Assembly (NCBI GenBank): GCA_964354365.1
Contig: CAYGZM010000108.1
Span: 1 to 12,927, forward strand
From: CAYGZM01 sp964354365
GTDB lineage: Bacteria > Planctomycetota > Phycisphaerae > Sedimentisphaerales > Anaerobacaceae
DNA: 12,927 bases
Reading direction: 5' to 3'
Shown: one piece after another, positions 6,656 to 12,927 of the stretch
Numbering within the stretch: position 1 is the first letter of the stretch
How the letters are laid out: each line of letters begins with the position of its first letter
The notes under the pieces: generated by a model
What the model saw: the letters and a program-made list of their open reading frames with translations, nothing else
Database searches by the model: none
Told to the model about the DNA's origin: nothing
Program-made: the position numbers and the translations under genes

Positions 6656-7516
6656 ATGGCGGAAATCTCAGCGGCTGCGGTAATGAAGCTCAGAAGAATG
6701 AGTGGGCAGGGAATGATGGACTGCAAAAAGGCCCTCTCCGAGGCCGATGGCGACCTCGACAAAGCCCTGGATCTGCTCAGGAAGAAGGGGCTTGCAACCC
6801 TGTCCAGACGCGCCGAACGCGAGACTTCGCAGGGTTTAGTGGTTTTCGCGGAAGGCGGCAGCTGGGCCTCGCTGGCAACACTATGCTGCGAAACCGATTT
6901 TGTGGCCAAGAGCGATGATTTTATCGCGGCGGTTGAATCTGTCAGAAAGTACATGGCTGAATGCGAAGCCGATTGCGGCGCAGATAGCCTCCAAGAAACG
7001 CAAGTCGGCGGCAGGAAATTCTCAGACATAATTACCGAGACTGTCAGCAAGACCGGTGAGAAAATGGTAGTTGGCGATTATGCCAGATACTCCCTCTCGG
7101 GGCCGGGCTTGATTGGCAGCTACATCCACTTCAATGGAAAAGTCGGCGCAATGGTCAAGATTGAAACCAGCGCCGACGGCGTCGCCGCCGCCGATTCGGT
7201 CAGGCAGACCGCCAATGAGATCGCTATGCACATAACAGCGACCAAGCCGTTGGCCTTGAACAAGGACGGCATCAACGCTGAGACCATCGAGCGGGAAAAG
7301 GCTATCTACGCCGAGCAGGTCAAGAACAAGCCCGCCAACATTATCGAGAAAATCGTCGAAGGCAAAATGGGCAAGTTCTTCGCAGAAAACTGCCTGCTTG
7401 ATCAGCCGTTTGTGAAAGATGACAGCAAGTCCGTCGAACAGGTCCTCGCCGAGGCTGCAAAGAAGGCCGGCGGCAAGGCCAAAATCAAAGAATTCGTCCG
7501 ATTTGAAGTCGGCTGA
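6656..7516 (+). CDS. tsf: Translation elongation factor Ts
   Basis: EF-Ts is the guanine-nucleotide exchange factor that releases GDP from EF-Tu in the cytoplasm. The 286-residue product has the N-terminal UBA-like module (ISAAAVMKLRRMSGQGMMDCKKAL, here given as its recognisable parts ISAAAVMKLRRMSG and GMMDCKKAL) over residues 1-55. The EF-Tu-contacting motif CETDFVAKSDDF follows at about residues 79-90, then two alpha/beta dimerisation-type domains to the end. Length matches the two-domain family. The ATG at 6656 is preferred over the in-frame ATG at 6629 because AGGAG (6643-6647) lies 8 nt before it and the conserved N-terminus begins there. The gene sits between rpsB and pyrH, the canonical order. 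Confidence 0.97.
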   Translation: MAEISAAAVMKLRRMSGQGMMDCKKALSEADGDLDKALDLLRKKGLATLSRRAERETSQGLVVFAEGGSWASLATLCCETDFVAKSDDFIAAVESVRKYMAECEADCGADSLQETQVGGRKFSDIITETVSKTGEKMVVGDYARYSLSGPGLIGSYIHFNGKVGAMVKIETSADGVAAADSVRQTANEIAMHITATKPLALNKDGINAETIEREKAIYAEQVKNKPANIIEKIVEGKMGKFFAENCLLDQPFVKDDSKSVEQVLAEAAKKAGGKAKIKEFVRFEVG

Positions 7517-7522
7517 CAGACC

Positions 7523-7578
7523 TGTCCTATGTGTCGCCCGCCGTACCACGATTAAGCGGTAAGCTGTGACATAGGACA
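7523..7578. repeat. 10-bp inverted repeat in the tsf-pyrH gap
   Basis: TGTCCTATGT (7523-7532) and its exact complement ACATAGGACA (7569-7578) are separated by 36 bp. In RNA this could form a stem just after the tsf stop. No T run follows, so it is not an intrinsic terminator; a processing site, attenuator-like stem or the footprint of the adjacent heptad repeats are alternatives. Confidence 0.5.
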
Positions 7579-7602
7579 TACGAGACACAGGATACGAAAT
7601 AA
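7568..7602 (+). repeat. Five 7-bp tandem repeats ending in the pyrH start codon
   Basis: The sequence just before pyrH divides cleanly into five heptamers: GACATAG, GACATAC, GAGACAC, AGGATAC, GAAATAA. Units share a GA-rich start and an A-TA-C-like end, and the last A is the first base of the ATG. The ribosome-binding AGGA (7589-7592) is itself inside the fourth unit, so the repeat may supply the translation signal. Confidence 0.5.
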
Positions 7603-8318
7603 TGGCCGAGAGCAAATACAAACGAGTTCTATTGAAGCTTTCGGGGGAGAGTTTTTGCAGGCCCGGCGGGTTCGGAATCGACGGAGAGGCCCTCGAATCG
7701 ATTGCCGAGAGGGTCTTCCATATATGCAAGCTTGGGCCGCAGGTCGCCGTTATGGTGGGCGCCGGCAATTTCATTCGCGGCCAGACCTTCTCCAAGACCA
7801 GCCGCATACCGAGGAACACCGCCGACTATATGGGAATGCTCACCACCATCATCAATGCCTGCGCACTGCAGGAGACCCTCGAGAGTCTCGGCCAGCCCAC
7901 CAGGGTCCTTAGCGCCATCAAGGTTGACGCGCTGTGCGAGCCGTTTATTCGCAGAAAGGCGCTCTGGCATCTCGAAAATGGAAGGATTGCGATCCTCGCC
8001 GGCGGCACCGGAAATCCGTTTTTCACCACTGATACCGCCGCCGCACTGAGGGCTTCGGAGCTCGACGCCGACCTGCTGATAAAGGCAACCAAGGTTGACG
8101 GCGTTTACAGCGACGACCCGATAAAGAACCCGAACGCGCAGCTCTTCGACCGGCTCTCCTACGATGACGTCCTGACAAAGAACCTCAAAGTGATCGACCA
8201 CGCCGCCATCAGTCTGTGCAAAGAGAATAATATACCTGTCATCGTCTTGAACATCTTTGAAAAGGGCAACATAACAAAGGCCCTGTGCGGCCAAAAGGTA
8301 GGCACATTAATCTGTTGA
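7602..8318 (+). CDS. pyrH: UMP kinase (PyrH)
   Basis: This cytoplasmic enzyme phosphorylates UMP to UDP with ATP, feeding pyrimidine nucleotide synthesis; bacterial forms are hexamers of the amino-acid-kinase fold regulated by GTP and UTP. The 238-residue product shows the N-terminal phosphate loop KRVLLKLSGESF, the glycine loop VGAGNFIRG, ADYMGMLTTIINA, the ILAGGTGNPFFTTDTAAALRA nucleotide region and KVDGVYSDDP. The glycine loop has Ala where many homologues have Gly (GGGN). Length is normal. The ATG at 7602 has AGGA 9 nt upstream. It lies 85 bp after tsf and 15 bp before frr, as part of the translation cluster. Confidence 0.97.
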   Translation: MAESKYKRVLLKLSGESFCRPGGFGIDGEALESIAERVFHICKLGPQVAVMVGAGNFIRGQTFSKTSRIPRNTADYMGMLTTIINACALQETLESLGQPTRVLSAIKVDALCEPFIRRKALWHLENGRIAILAGGTGNPFFTTDTAAALRASELDADLLIKATKVDGVYSDDPIKNPNAQLFDRLSYDDVLTKNLKVIDHAAISLCKENNIPVIVLNIFEKGNITKALCGQKVGTLIC

Positions 8319-8333
8319 GTGCGGAGATTCAAT

Positions 8334-8894
8334 ATGCCAACAAAGGAACTTGTATCGCAGACGGAAGCGAAAATGAAAAAGGCCTTCGATGCCCTCCACG
8401 ATGAGCTAAAGGCCGTCAGAACCGGACGCGCCTCGACCGCCCTCGTCGAGAACATCAAGGCCGATTTCTACGGCACCCCAACACCACTAAAACAAATGGC
8501 GACTCTGGCGACACCGCAACTCGACATGATCGTAATCAAACCCTTCGACCCCAGCTCCGTCAGGGAGATCGAAAAGGCGATAAAAAGCAGCGACCTGAGC
8601 ATTGCGCCCGTCGTTGACGGAAAAATCATCAGACTGAATATTCCTCCGCTTAGCGGGGAAAGACGAACGCAGCTTGTACAGCAGGCAAAACAGGTCGGCG
8701 AGCAGACCAAGGTCGTTATTCGCAACTTAAGAAGAGACGCCAACAAGCACCTCGAACAACAGGAAAAAGATAAAACCATCACCGAAGATGACCTTGAGCA
8801 CGGCAAAAAGCTCATCGATGACAAGACTAAGTTTTATAGCGACAAGATCGATGAGGTCGTCAAACACAAAACCGACGAGATTATGCTCGATTGA
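8334..8894 (+). CDS. frr: Ribosome recycling factor
   Basis: With EF-G, this factor splits the post-termination ribosome so that its subunits can be reused. The 186-residue product matches the usual length of about 185. It has the N-terminal helix of domain I, the ELKAVRTGRASTALVENI stretch, DFYGTPTPLKQMATLATPQ, PFDPSSVREIEKAI, the IPPLSGERR loop, and the two C-terminal helices ending DEIMLD. The ATG at 8334 is chosen because GGAG (8323-8326) lies 7 nt before it; an in-frame GTG at 8319 directly after the pyrH stop lacks a proper site. It is the last gene of the conserved cluster and is followed by a hairpin. Confidence 0.97.
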   Translation: MPTKELVSQTEAKMKKAFDALHDELKAVRTGRASTALVENIKADFYGTPTPLKQMATLATPQLDMIVIKPFDPSSVREIEKAIKSSDLSIAPVVDGKIIRLNIPPLSGERRTQLVQQAKQVGEQTKVVIRNLRRDANKHLEQQEKDKTITEDDLEHGKKLIDDKTKFYSDKIDEVVKHKTDEIMLD

Positions 8895-8911
8895 CCCGGA
8901 CACAACCTGCA

Positions 8912-8937
8912 TCACATCGGGCAAAGACCGGATGTGA
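8912..8937 (+). terminator. Hairpin after frr, possible operon end
   Basis: TCACATC (8912-8918) pairs exactly with GATGTGA (8931-8937), and an inner GG can pair with CC across a one-base bulge. It starts 18 bp after the frr stop, a fitting position for the end of the cluster transcript. No T run follows, so it could be a factor-dependent or leaky terminator or a 3'-end stabiliser. Confidence 0.45.
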
Positions 8938-9076
8938 CACGATGCGTACAACAGTTCATACTGTTTCGCTTCCGCGGTGGTCGATCTTGCCGTTCCGCTC
9001 GTGGTAAGCTTCCCGCCGTTCCTGGCTGATAACGTTTGGATTCGTAAATGCTAACTTTATTCTGGGGGCTGCAATC

Positions 9077-12000
9077 ATGCAGGCTGAGAAAAAAACAAAA
9101 ACCACTCCTCGAAAGAGAACCGCAAGAAGAATCCTCAAATGGACGCTGGCGCTCGTTGTCGTTCTGCTTGTGCTCATCCTCCTGGTCGTCCCTGCGGTCA
9201 TATCGTCCGGGAGCTTTCGCCGAATCATACTGGCCAAGATCAATGATTCCTTTGACGGCCGCACCGATTTTGCCGACCTGTCTATGGGCTGGCTCAAAGG
9301 CGTCAAGGTCGAGGACTTTAGCTTTGACGACAACGCGGGCCTGCTCTCGGTCAAGGTAAGGCACATCGCCACGAAGCCGCACTATGCATCCATCATCGCC
9401 GGCAACCTCTCCTTCGGACAAACCACTATTGACGAGCCGAAAGTGGAAATAAGCTTAAAGGACAGACCCTCCACCACCCCGGCCAACATCCCCGGCCCGC
9501 AGCCTCAACCCGTCCCCATAGAGGCCGCCGGAATAGCGCTTGCCACCGACGTCGTTGTCAATAACGGCAGCTTCAAGGTAACCGATTCAAAGGCCCGAAC
9601 GACCGAGCTTTCAAACATAAACTCCAAAATAGGTCTGCGCCTGCCGGGCCAACAGTCAACTCTCGACCTCGATATGGTGCTCGTCGCCAAAGGCAACGAG
9701 TCGAAGATACACGCGGATGGTCGGATCACGCCGAAGAAAACGGATTCGAAAACCGGCTGGACCCTCAAAGACAGCGACGGTGACCTGAACATTGAGATTG
9801 ACCAGCTCGACATCGAGTCGATCGAGCCTTTCTTTGAGCTGGCCGGCATCGACGTCAAAGCGAAAGGCAACGTCTCGGCGAATCTAAAGAGCGAAATCAG
9901 GGGCGGGCAAATCGCAAATCTCTCCGGCAAAGTCAACGGCAGCCGCCTCGATGTGACCGCAGCGCAGCTAAAAGGCGACAGATTGCAGACGACCGCCCTC
10001 GATGCCGACTTCAAGCTCACGCGCAAGGACCGGATGATAAGCATCGACAACCTGCAGGTAAAAGCCGACTGGGCCAACCTCAACGCTACGGGGGCCGTCC
10101 CAACGACCCTCAAGTCCCTCGACACCATTCTCGACCCCGATTCAGGCTCCGACCTCAAAGGCTCCTTCAATTGCGACCTCGCGGCGGTCGCCGCGCAGAT
10201 GCCCAACACAATCGGGTTAAAGGAAGGAATGACAATAACCTCGGGCCGAATCAGCGGGAGCGTCCAGACCTTGACCCAGGCCGGCCAGAAGCAAATCAAA
10301 GCCAGCGCCGACCTGGCCGACTTGAAGGGAACCGTCGAGGGGAAACAAGTTGCGCTCTCCCAGCCCGTCCGGGCCAATGCCCTGGTGTCAAAAGATAAGG
10401 CCGGTATGAAATTCAACCAGTTGGACGTCTCCGCCTCATTTGCAAACGTCAACTGCACAGGCGCGACCGAAAACCTCAAATACAGCGCCGCCGTTGACCT
10501 CGCAAAGCTCCAGTCGGAGCTGGGGCAGTTCGTCGATCTCGGCGGGTACAGGATGGCCGGCAACATAGTCGAAACCGGACAAATCTCAATCGACCCAAAC
10601 AAGATCGCCGCCAGCGGAGCAGCACAGATCAACAACCTCAGCATCACCTCGCCCAACAATGTTACGGTCACGGAGCCGAAGGCCGATCTCAATTTCGCCG
10701 TCGAGATAGATAAAAAGCAAAACCTCATAGCAATCAATTCCGCAAAGGCCGATGCCGCTTTCGGGAGCATCAGCGTAAAAGACGGCGTCGTGCCGCTCAA
10801 CGAAAAGGCCACAAAGCCCACGAAGTTAGTGGTTAATGCCGCCGGTCTTGACCTGGCAAAGCTCAGGCCCTTTGCCGTTATGTTCGCCTCTTTCCCGCAG
10901 GATAAGCAGTTGGCCGGAATCGCAGAATCCCAGGTCACACTAACATCCGAAAAGGGCGCCTACAAAATCGAAACGGAAAACACCAAGATCAGAAACTTCG
11001 AGCTTACCGCGCCGGGGAAGAAACCCTTCAGGCAGAAGGAAGTCTCCCTCGTCGCCGCCATCGAGCTCAACCCCGCCGAACAGACCTATTCGGTAAAGAA
11101 GCTCAACCTGCTGAGCGATCAGATAAAGGTCACCAAGACCGCCCTCAGCCAAACCACTAAGAACAAGAAGACCAGGCTGGAAGGCGAGCTTGGTCTCGAA
11201 TACGACTGGTCAGCCGTCGGCGACGTCGCCTCCAATTTCCTGCCCCAGGCCCTCGCCCTCCAAGGAAGAAGAGTAACCTCCATAAGCTTCGCGAGCGAAT
11301 ACCCCGCCGATGGTCCGAACAAGCTCCTGGCCAATCTCAGGACTAATAAATGCCGCCTCGGCTTTGACAAGGCCGACTACAGGGGCCTGACCTTCGGAAT
11401 TACCGATGTCAATGCGCAGTTCGACGGCGGAGTGCTCAGAATTGACCCGTTCACCACGACTGCAAGCGGCGGACAGATCAACCTGGGCGTCATCGCCGAT
11501 TTCACGGGGCCCTCGCCGATTATCCAAATACCTCGTCCAATCTCAATAAAAGGCGTTCAGATCGACCAGAATCTAAGCTATGAATTCAGAGGCCTTCTGG
11601 GTTATATCAACCCCGTCTTCAAAGATGCGCTCGGCATCGGCGGCACCGTCGATTTCAGCGCCGACAAGCTGCTCGTGCCCTTGGCCCCTGAACGCCGTAA
11701 TGACATACAAATGACCGGCGCGCTCGCGATGGATAATGTAAGCCTTGCGCCGACCGGCCTGCTGGGAAATATCTTTTCGGCTGTCGGCCTGCGCGACCGC
11801 CGCGCCCTCGCCAAAGTGTATCCGACCAAATTCACCGTCAAGGACGGCTTCGTCCGTTACGACGACGCGATGCGGATCGATATCGGCGGCACGCCCATCT
11901 ATTTCAAGGGCGGCGTCGGCCTGGACAAAAGATTGAATATGCGGATCGAGCTGCCGATAGGCGGGCAGCTCGCCGAAAAACTCGGAGGCACGATATCGCT

Positions 12001-12106
12001 GCCCCTCACAGGAACCATCGACGAACCCAAACTCGACACAAGCAAACTCGGCGAAACCCTGATCCAGGACACATTCAAAGGCCTTATCGACGGATTGCTC
12101 AAGTGA
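9077..12106 (+). CDS. AsmA-like membrane-anchored periplasmic protein
   Basis: The 1009-residue product has a basic cytoplasmic N-terminus (about 1-20), one membrane segment (about 21-42, LALVVVLLVLILLVVPAV) and a very long, mainly beta-strand periplasmic part. Residues about 43-130 resemble the AsmA N-terminal domain (ILAKINDSFDGRTDFADLSM, GVKVEDFSF, IDEPKVEISL). A Pro-rich break lies at about 130-147. The middle repeats the pattern 'short strands, LDIDNLQVKADWANLNATG-like units' typical of AsmA/TamB-type grooves. The last 175 residues (GLLGYINPVF, VDFSADKLLVPL, GTISLPLTGTIDEPKLD) match the AsmA C-terminal type. Family members are linked to phospholipid transport to the outer membrane and outer-membrane assembly; the exact role here is unknown. 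The ATG has a GGGGG run 8 nt upstream rather than a standard site. It lies 182 bp after frr and 24 bp before a YihY-family gene. Confidence 0.85.
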   Translation: MQAEKKTKTTPRKRTARRILKWTLALVVVLLVLILLVVPAVISSGSFRRIILAKINDSFDGRTDFADLSMGWLKGVKVEDFSFDDNAGLLSVKVRHIATKPHYASIIAGNLSFGQTTIDEPKVEISLKDRPSTTPANIPGPQPQPVPIEAAGIALATDVVVNNGSFKVTDSKARTTELSNINSKIGLRLPGQQSTLDLDMVLVAKGNESKIHADGRITPKKTDSKTGWTLKDSDGDLNIEIDQLDIESIEPFFELAGIDVKAKGNVSANLKSEIRGGQIANLSGKVNGSRLDVTAAQLKGDRLQTTALDADFKLTRKDRMISIDNLQVKADWANLNATGAVPTTLKSLDTILDPDSGSDLKGSFNCDLAAVAAQMPNTIGLKEGMTITSGRISGSVQTLTQAGQKQIKASADLADLKGTVEGKQVALSQPVRANALVSKDKAGMKFNQLDVSASFANVNCTGATENLKYSAAVDLAKLQSELGQFVDLGGYRMAGNIVETGQISIDPNKIAASGAAQINNLSITSPNNVTVTEPKADLNFAVEIDKKQNLIAINSAKADAAFGSISVKDGVVPLNEKATKPTKLVVNAAGLDLAKLRPFAVMFASFPQDKQLAGIAESQVTLTSEKGAYKIETENTKIRNFELTAPGKKPFRQKEVSLVAAIELNPAEQTYSVKKLNLLSDQIKVTKTALSQTTKNKKTRLEGELGLEYDWSAVGDVASNFLPQALALQGRRVTSISFASEYPADGPNKLLANLRTNKCRLGFDKADYRGLTFGITDVNAQFDGGVLRIDPFTTTASGGQINLGVIADFTGPSPIIQIPRPISIKGVQIDQNLSYEFRGLLGYINPVFKDALGIGGTVDFSADKLLVPLAPERRNDIQMTGALAMDNVSLAPTGLLGNIFSAVGLRDRRALAKVYPTKFTVKDGFVRYDDAMRIDIGGTPIYFKGGVGLDKRLNMRIELPIGGQLAEKLGGTISLPLTGTIDEPKLDTSKLGETLIQDTFKGLIDGLLK

Positions 12107-12130
12107 CAACACATACCCAGGAGAATCACG

Positions 12131-12927
12131 ATGGCTGAAAAACCCGATAACCCGTCCGGCTCGACAAATAGCTTCCTCTCAAACCTCAGGGGGACAAAAA
12201 TGTTCAAGGAGCTTTTGTCCACACCGACTTTTCGGCTCGGCAAGGCCGGACGCTTCGCGGTAGGCCAGATAAAACTCTGGTCCCACTGCGCCAGGCTCCT
12301 CAAAAAAAACCGCGCCGGACAGCAGGCCGCCGCACTGTCGTACTACACAATCTTCGGTTTCGTTCCGGTCGCCATCGTAATCCTCCTGCTCTTCCAGTCC
12401 CTTTCCGCAGACGACGTCGGGCAGAACGTCAAGAACCTGTTCTACGACCACCTCAAGCTCACCGGCATAAAATACCCGACCGCTGACGGACACGATGCGC
12501 TGCTCGCGGACCGCCTTGATGAGATCGTCCAGAAATTCTACGAAGGTCTGAACACCGGCGCCGTGACTTTTGTTAGCGCAATAATCATTATCTGGGCCGC
12601 CCTGGCGCTGCTCTCGAAGATCGAAAATGCCTTCAACAACATCTGGCACGTCGCCAGGGGCAGAGGCTTTTTGCACCGCATCATCAACTACTGGGCGATA
12701 CTCACGCTCGGCCCGCTGCTCATAGGGCTCGGCGTTTACGTCAGCACCCAGTATAAACCTGTAAGCGACCTCCAAAGGACTATCCTTTCCCTTTCACGCC
12801 TCGCCCCTGTGCTCCTGTCCTACGCCATCTCGGCTGTTGTCTTCTTTTTGCTTTATTTTGTCCTGCCCAACACCAAGGTCCAGGCAAAGGCTGCTATGTG
12901 GGGCGCCGCCGTCGCCGCACTCGTCTG
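12131..12927 (+). CDS. YihY/BrkB-family inner-membrane protein (3' end cut by window)
   Basis: The frame opens at ATG 12131 behind AGGAG (12119-12123, 7-nt spacing) and runs off the right edge after 265 codons with no stop. Hydrophobic segments lie at about residues 69-91, 144-162, 184-204, 225-246 and from 252 on. The stretches GQQAAALSYYTIFGFVP, IENAFNNIWHV followed by an arginine-rich turn, and the VLPNTKVQAKAAMWGA segment are typical of the YihY/BrkB family (Pfam Virul_fac_BrkB; once mislabelled ribonuclease BN). Family members usually have about 280-430 residues and six or more membrane helices; their function is not firmly established. An unusually long hydrophilic insert (about 92-140) separates the first two segments. 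The 24-bp gap to the AsmA-like gene suggests one transcript and a shared envelope role. Confidence 0.88.
   Translation, partial: MAEKPDNPSGSTNSFLSNLRGTKMFKELLSTPTFRLGKAGRFAVGQIKLWSHCARLLKKNRAGQQAAALSYYTIFGFVPVAIVILLLFQSLSADDVGQNVKNLFYDHLKLTGIKYPTADGHDALLADRLDEIVQKFYEGLNTGAVTFVSAIIIIWAALALLSKIENAFNNIWHVARGRGFLHRIINYWAILTLGPLLIGLGVYVSTQYKPVSDLQRTILSLSRLAPVLLSYAISAVVFFLLYFVLPNTKVQAKAAMWGAAVAALV

Noticed and set aside
7662..7763. Gly to Ala change in the PyrH glycine loop (VGAGN)
   Set aside because: It is a small conservative change with all other motifs intact, so loss of function is not supported.
9505..10938. 477-codon open frame on the minus strand inside the AsmA-like gene
   Set aside because: The plus-strand frame is a continuous, recognisable AsmA-type protein; the antisense product has no domain-like pattern.

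Overview
This window most likely comes from the chromosome of a Gram-negative-type bacterium with an outer membrane, probably a planctomycete of the Phycisphaerae/Sedimentisphaerales kind. That placement is an inference from the outer-membrane secretin, the giant AsmA-like protein, the moderately high GC and the overall protein flavour; no rRNA or tRNA is present to confirm it. Eight complete protein genes and one cut by the right edge are supported. No tRNA, rRNA, IS element, prophage or CRISPR array is visible.

Left block (50-2043, minus strand): rimO (ribosomal protein S12 methylthiotransferase) followed 38 bp later by pgsA (CDP-diacylglycerol-glycerol-3-phosphate phosphatidyltransferase), probably one transcript. 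Divergent to it, a near-consensus sigma-70 promoter (2145-2174) drives a plus-strand gene (2268-4517) for an exported secretin-domain protein carrying an unusual C-terminal Ala/Lys/Glu coiled coil of about 200 residues. A 17-codon upstream ORF ends in an ATGA overlap with its start codon. Next comes a small unrecognised protein (4701-5144) with a Pro-rich N-terminal half and a compact C-terminal domain.

Central block (about 5445-8894, plus strand): the classic translation cluster rpsB-tsf-pyrH-frr, preceded by a 393-bp gap with a consensus -35 box, an 8-bp TGACGTCA palindrome and small hairpins. S2 has an acidic, Pro/Glu-rich C-terminal tail of roughly 75 residues. The gaps before tsf and pyrH carry degenerate 7-bp tandem repeats that run up to, and in the pyrH case into, the start codon; the tsf-pyrH gap also holds a 10-bp inverted repeat.

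Right block (9077-12927, plus strand): a 1009-residue AsmA-like membrane-anchored periplasmic protein and, 24 bp later, a YihY/BrkB-family inner-membrane protein that runs off the window. Their spacing suggests co-expression in an envelope function.

The window therefore joins conserved housekeeping genes (translation, nucleotide and phospholipid synthesis) to envelope genes. No wholly new system is evident. The least explained items are the secretin-coiled-coil fusion with its leader ORF, the small 147-residue protein, the AsmA/YihY pair and the heptad repeats.
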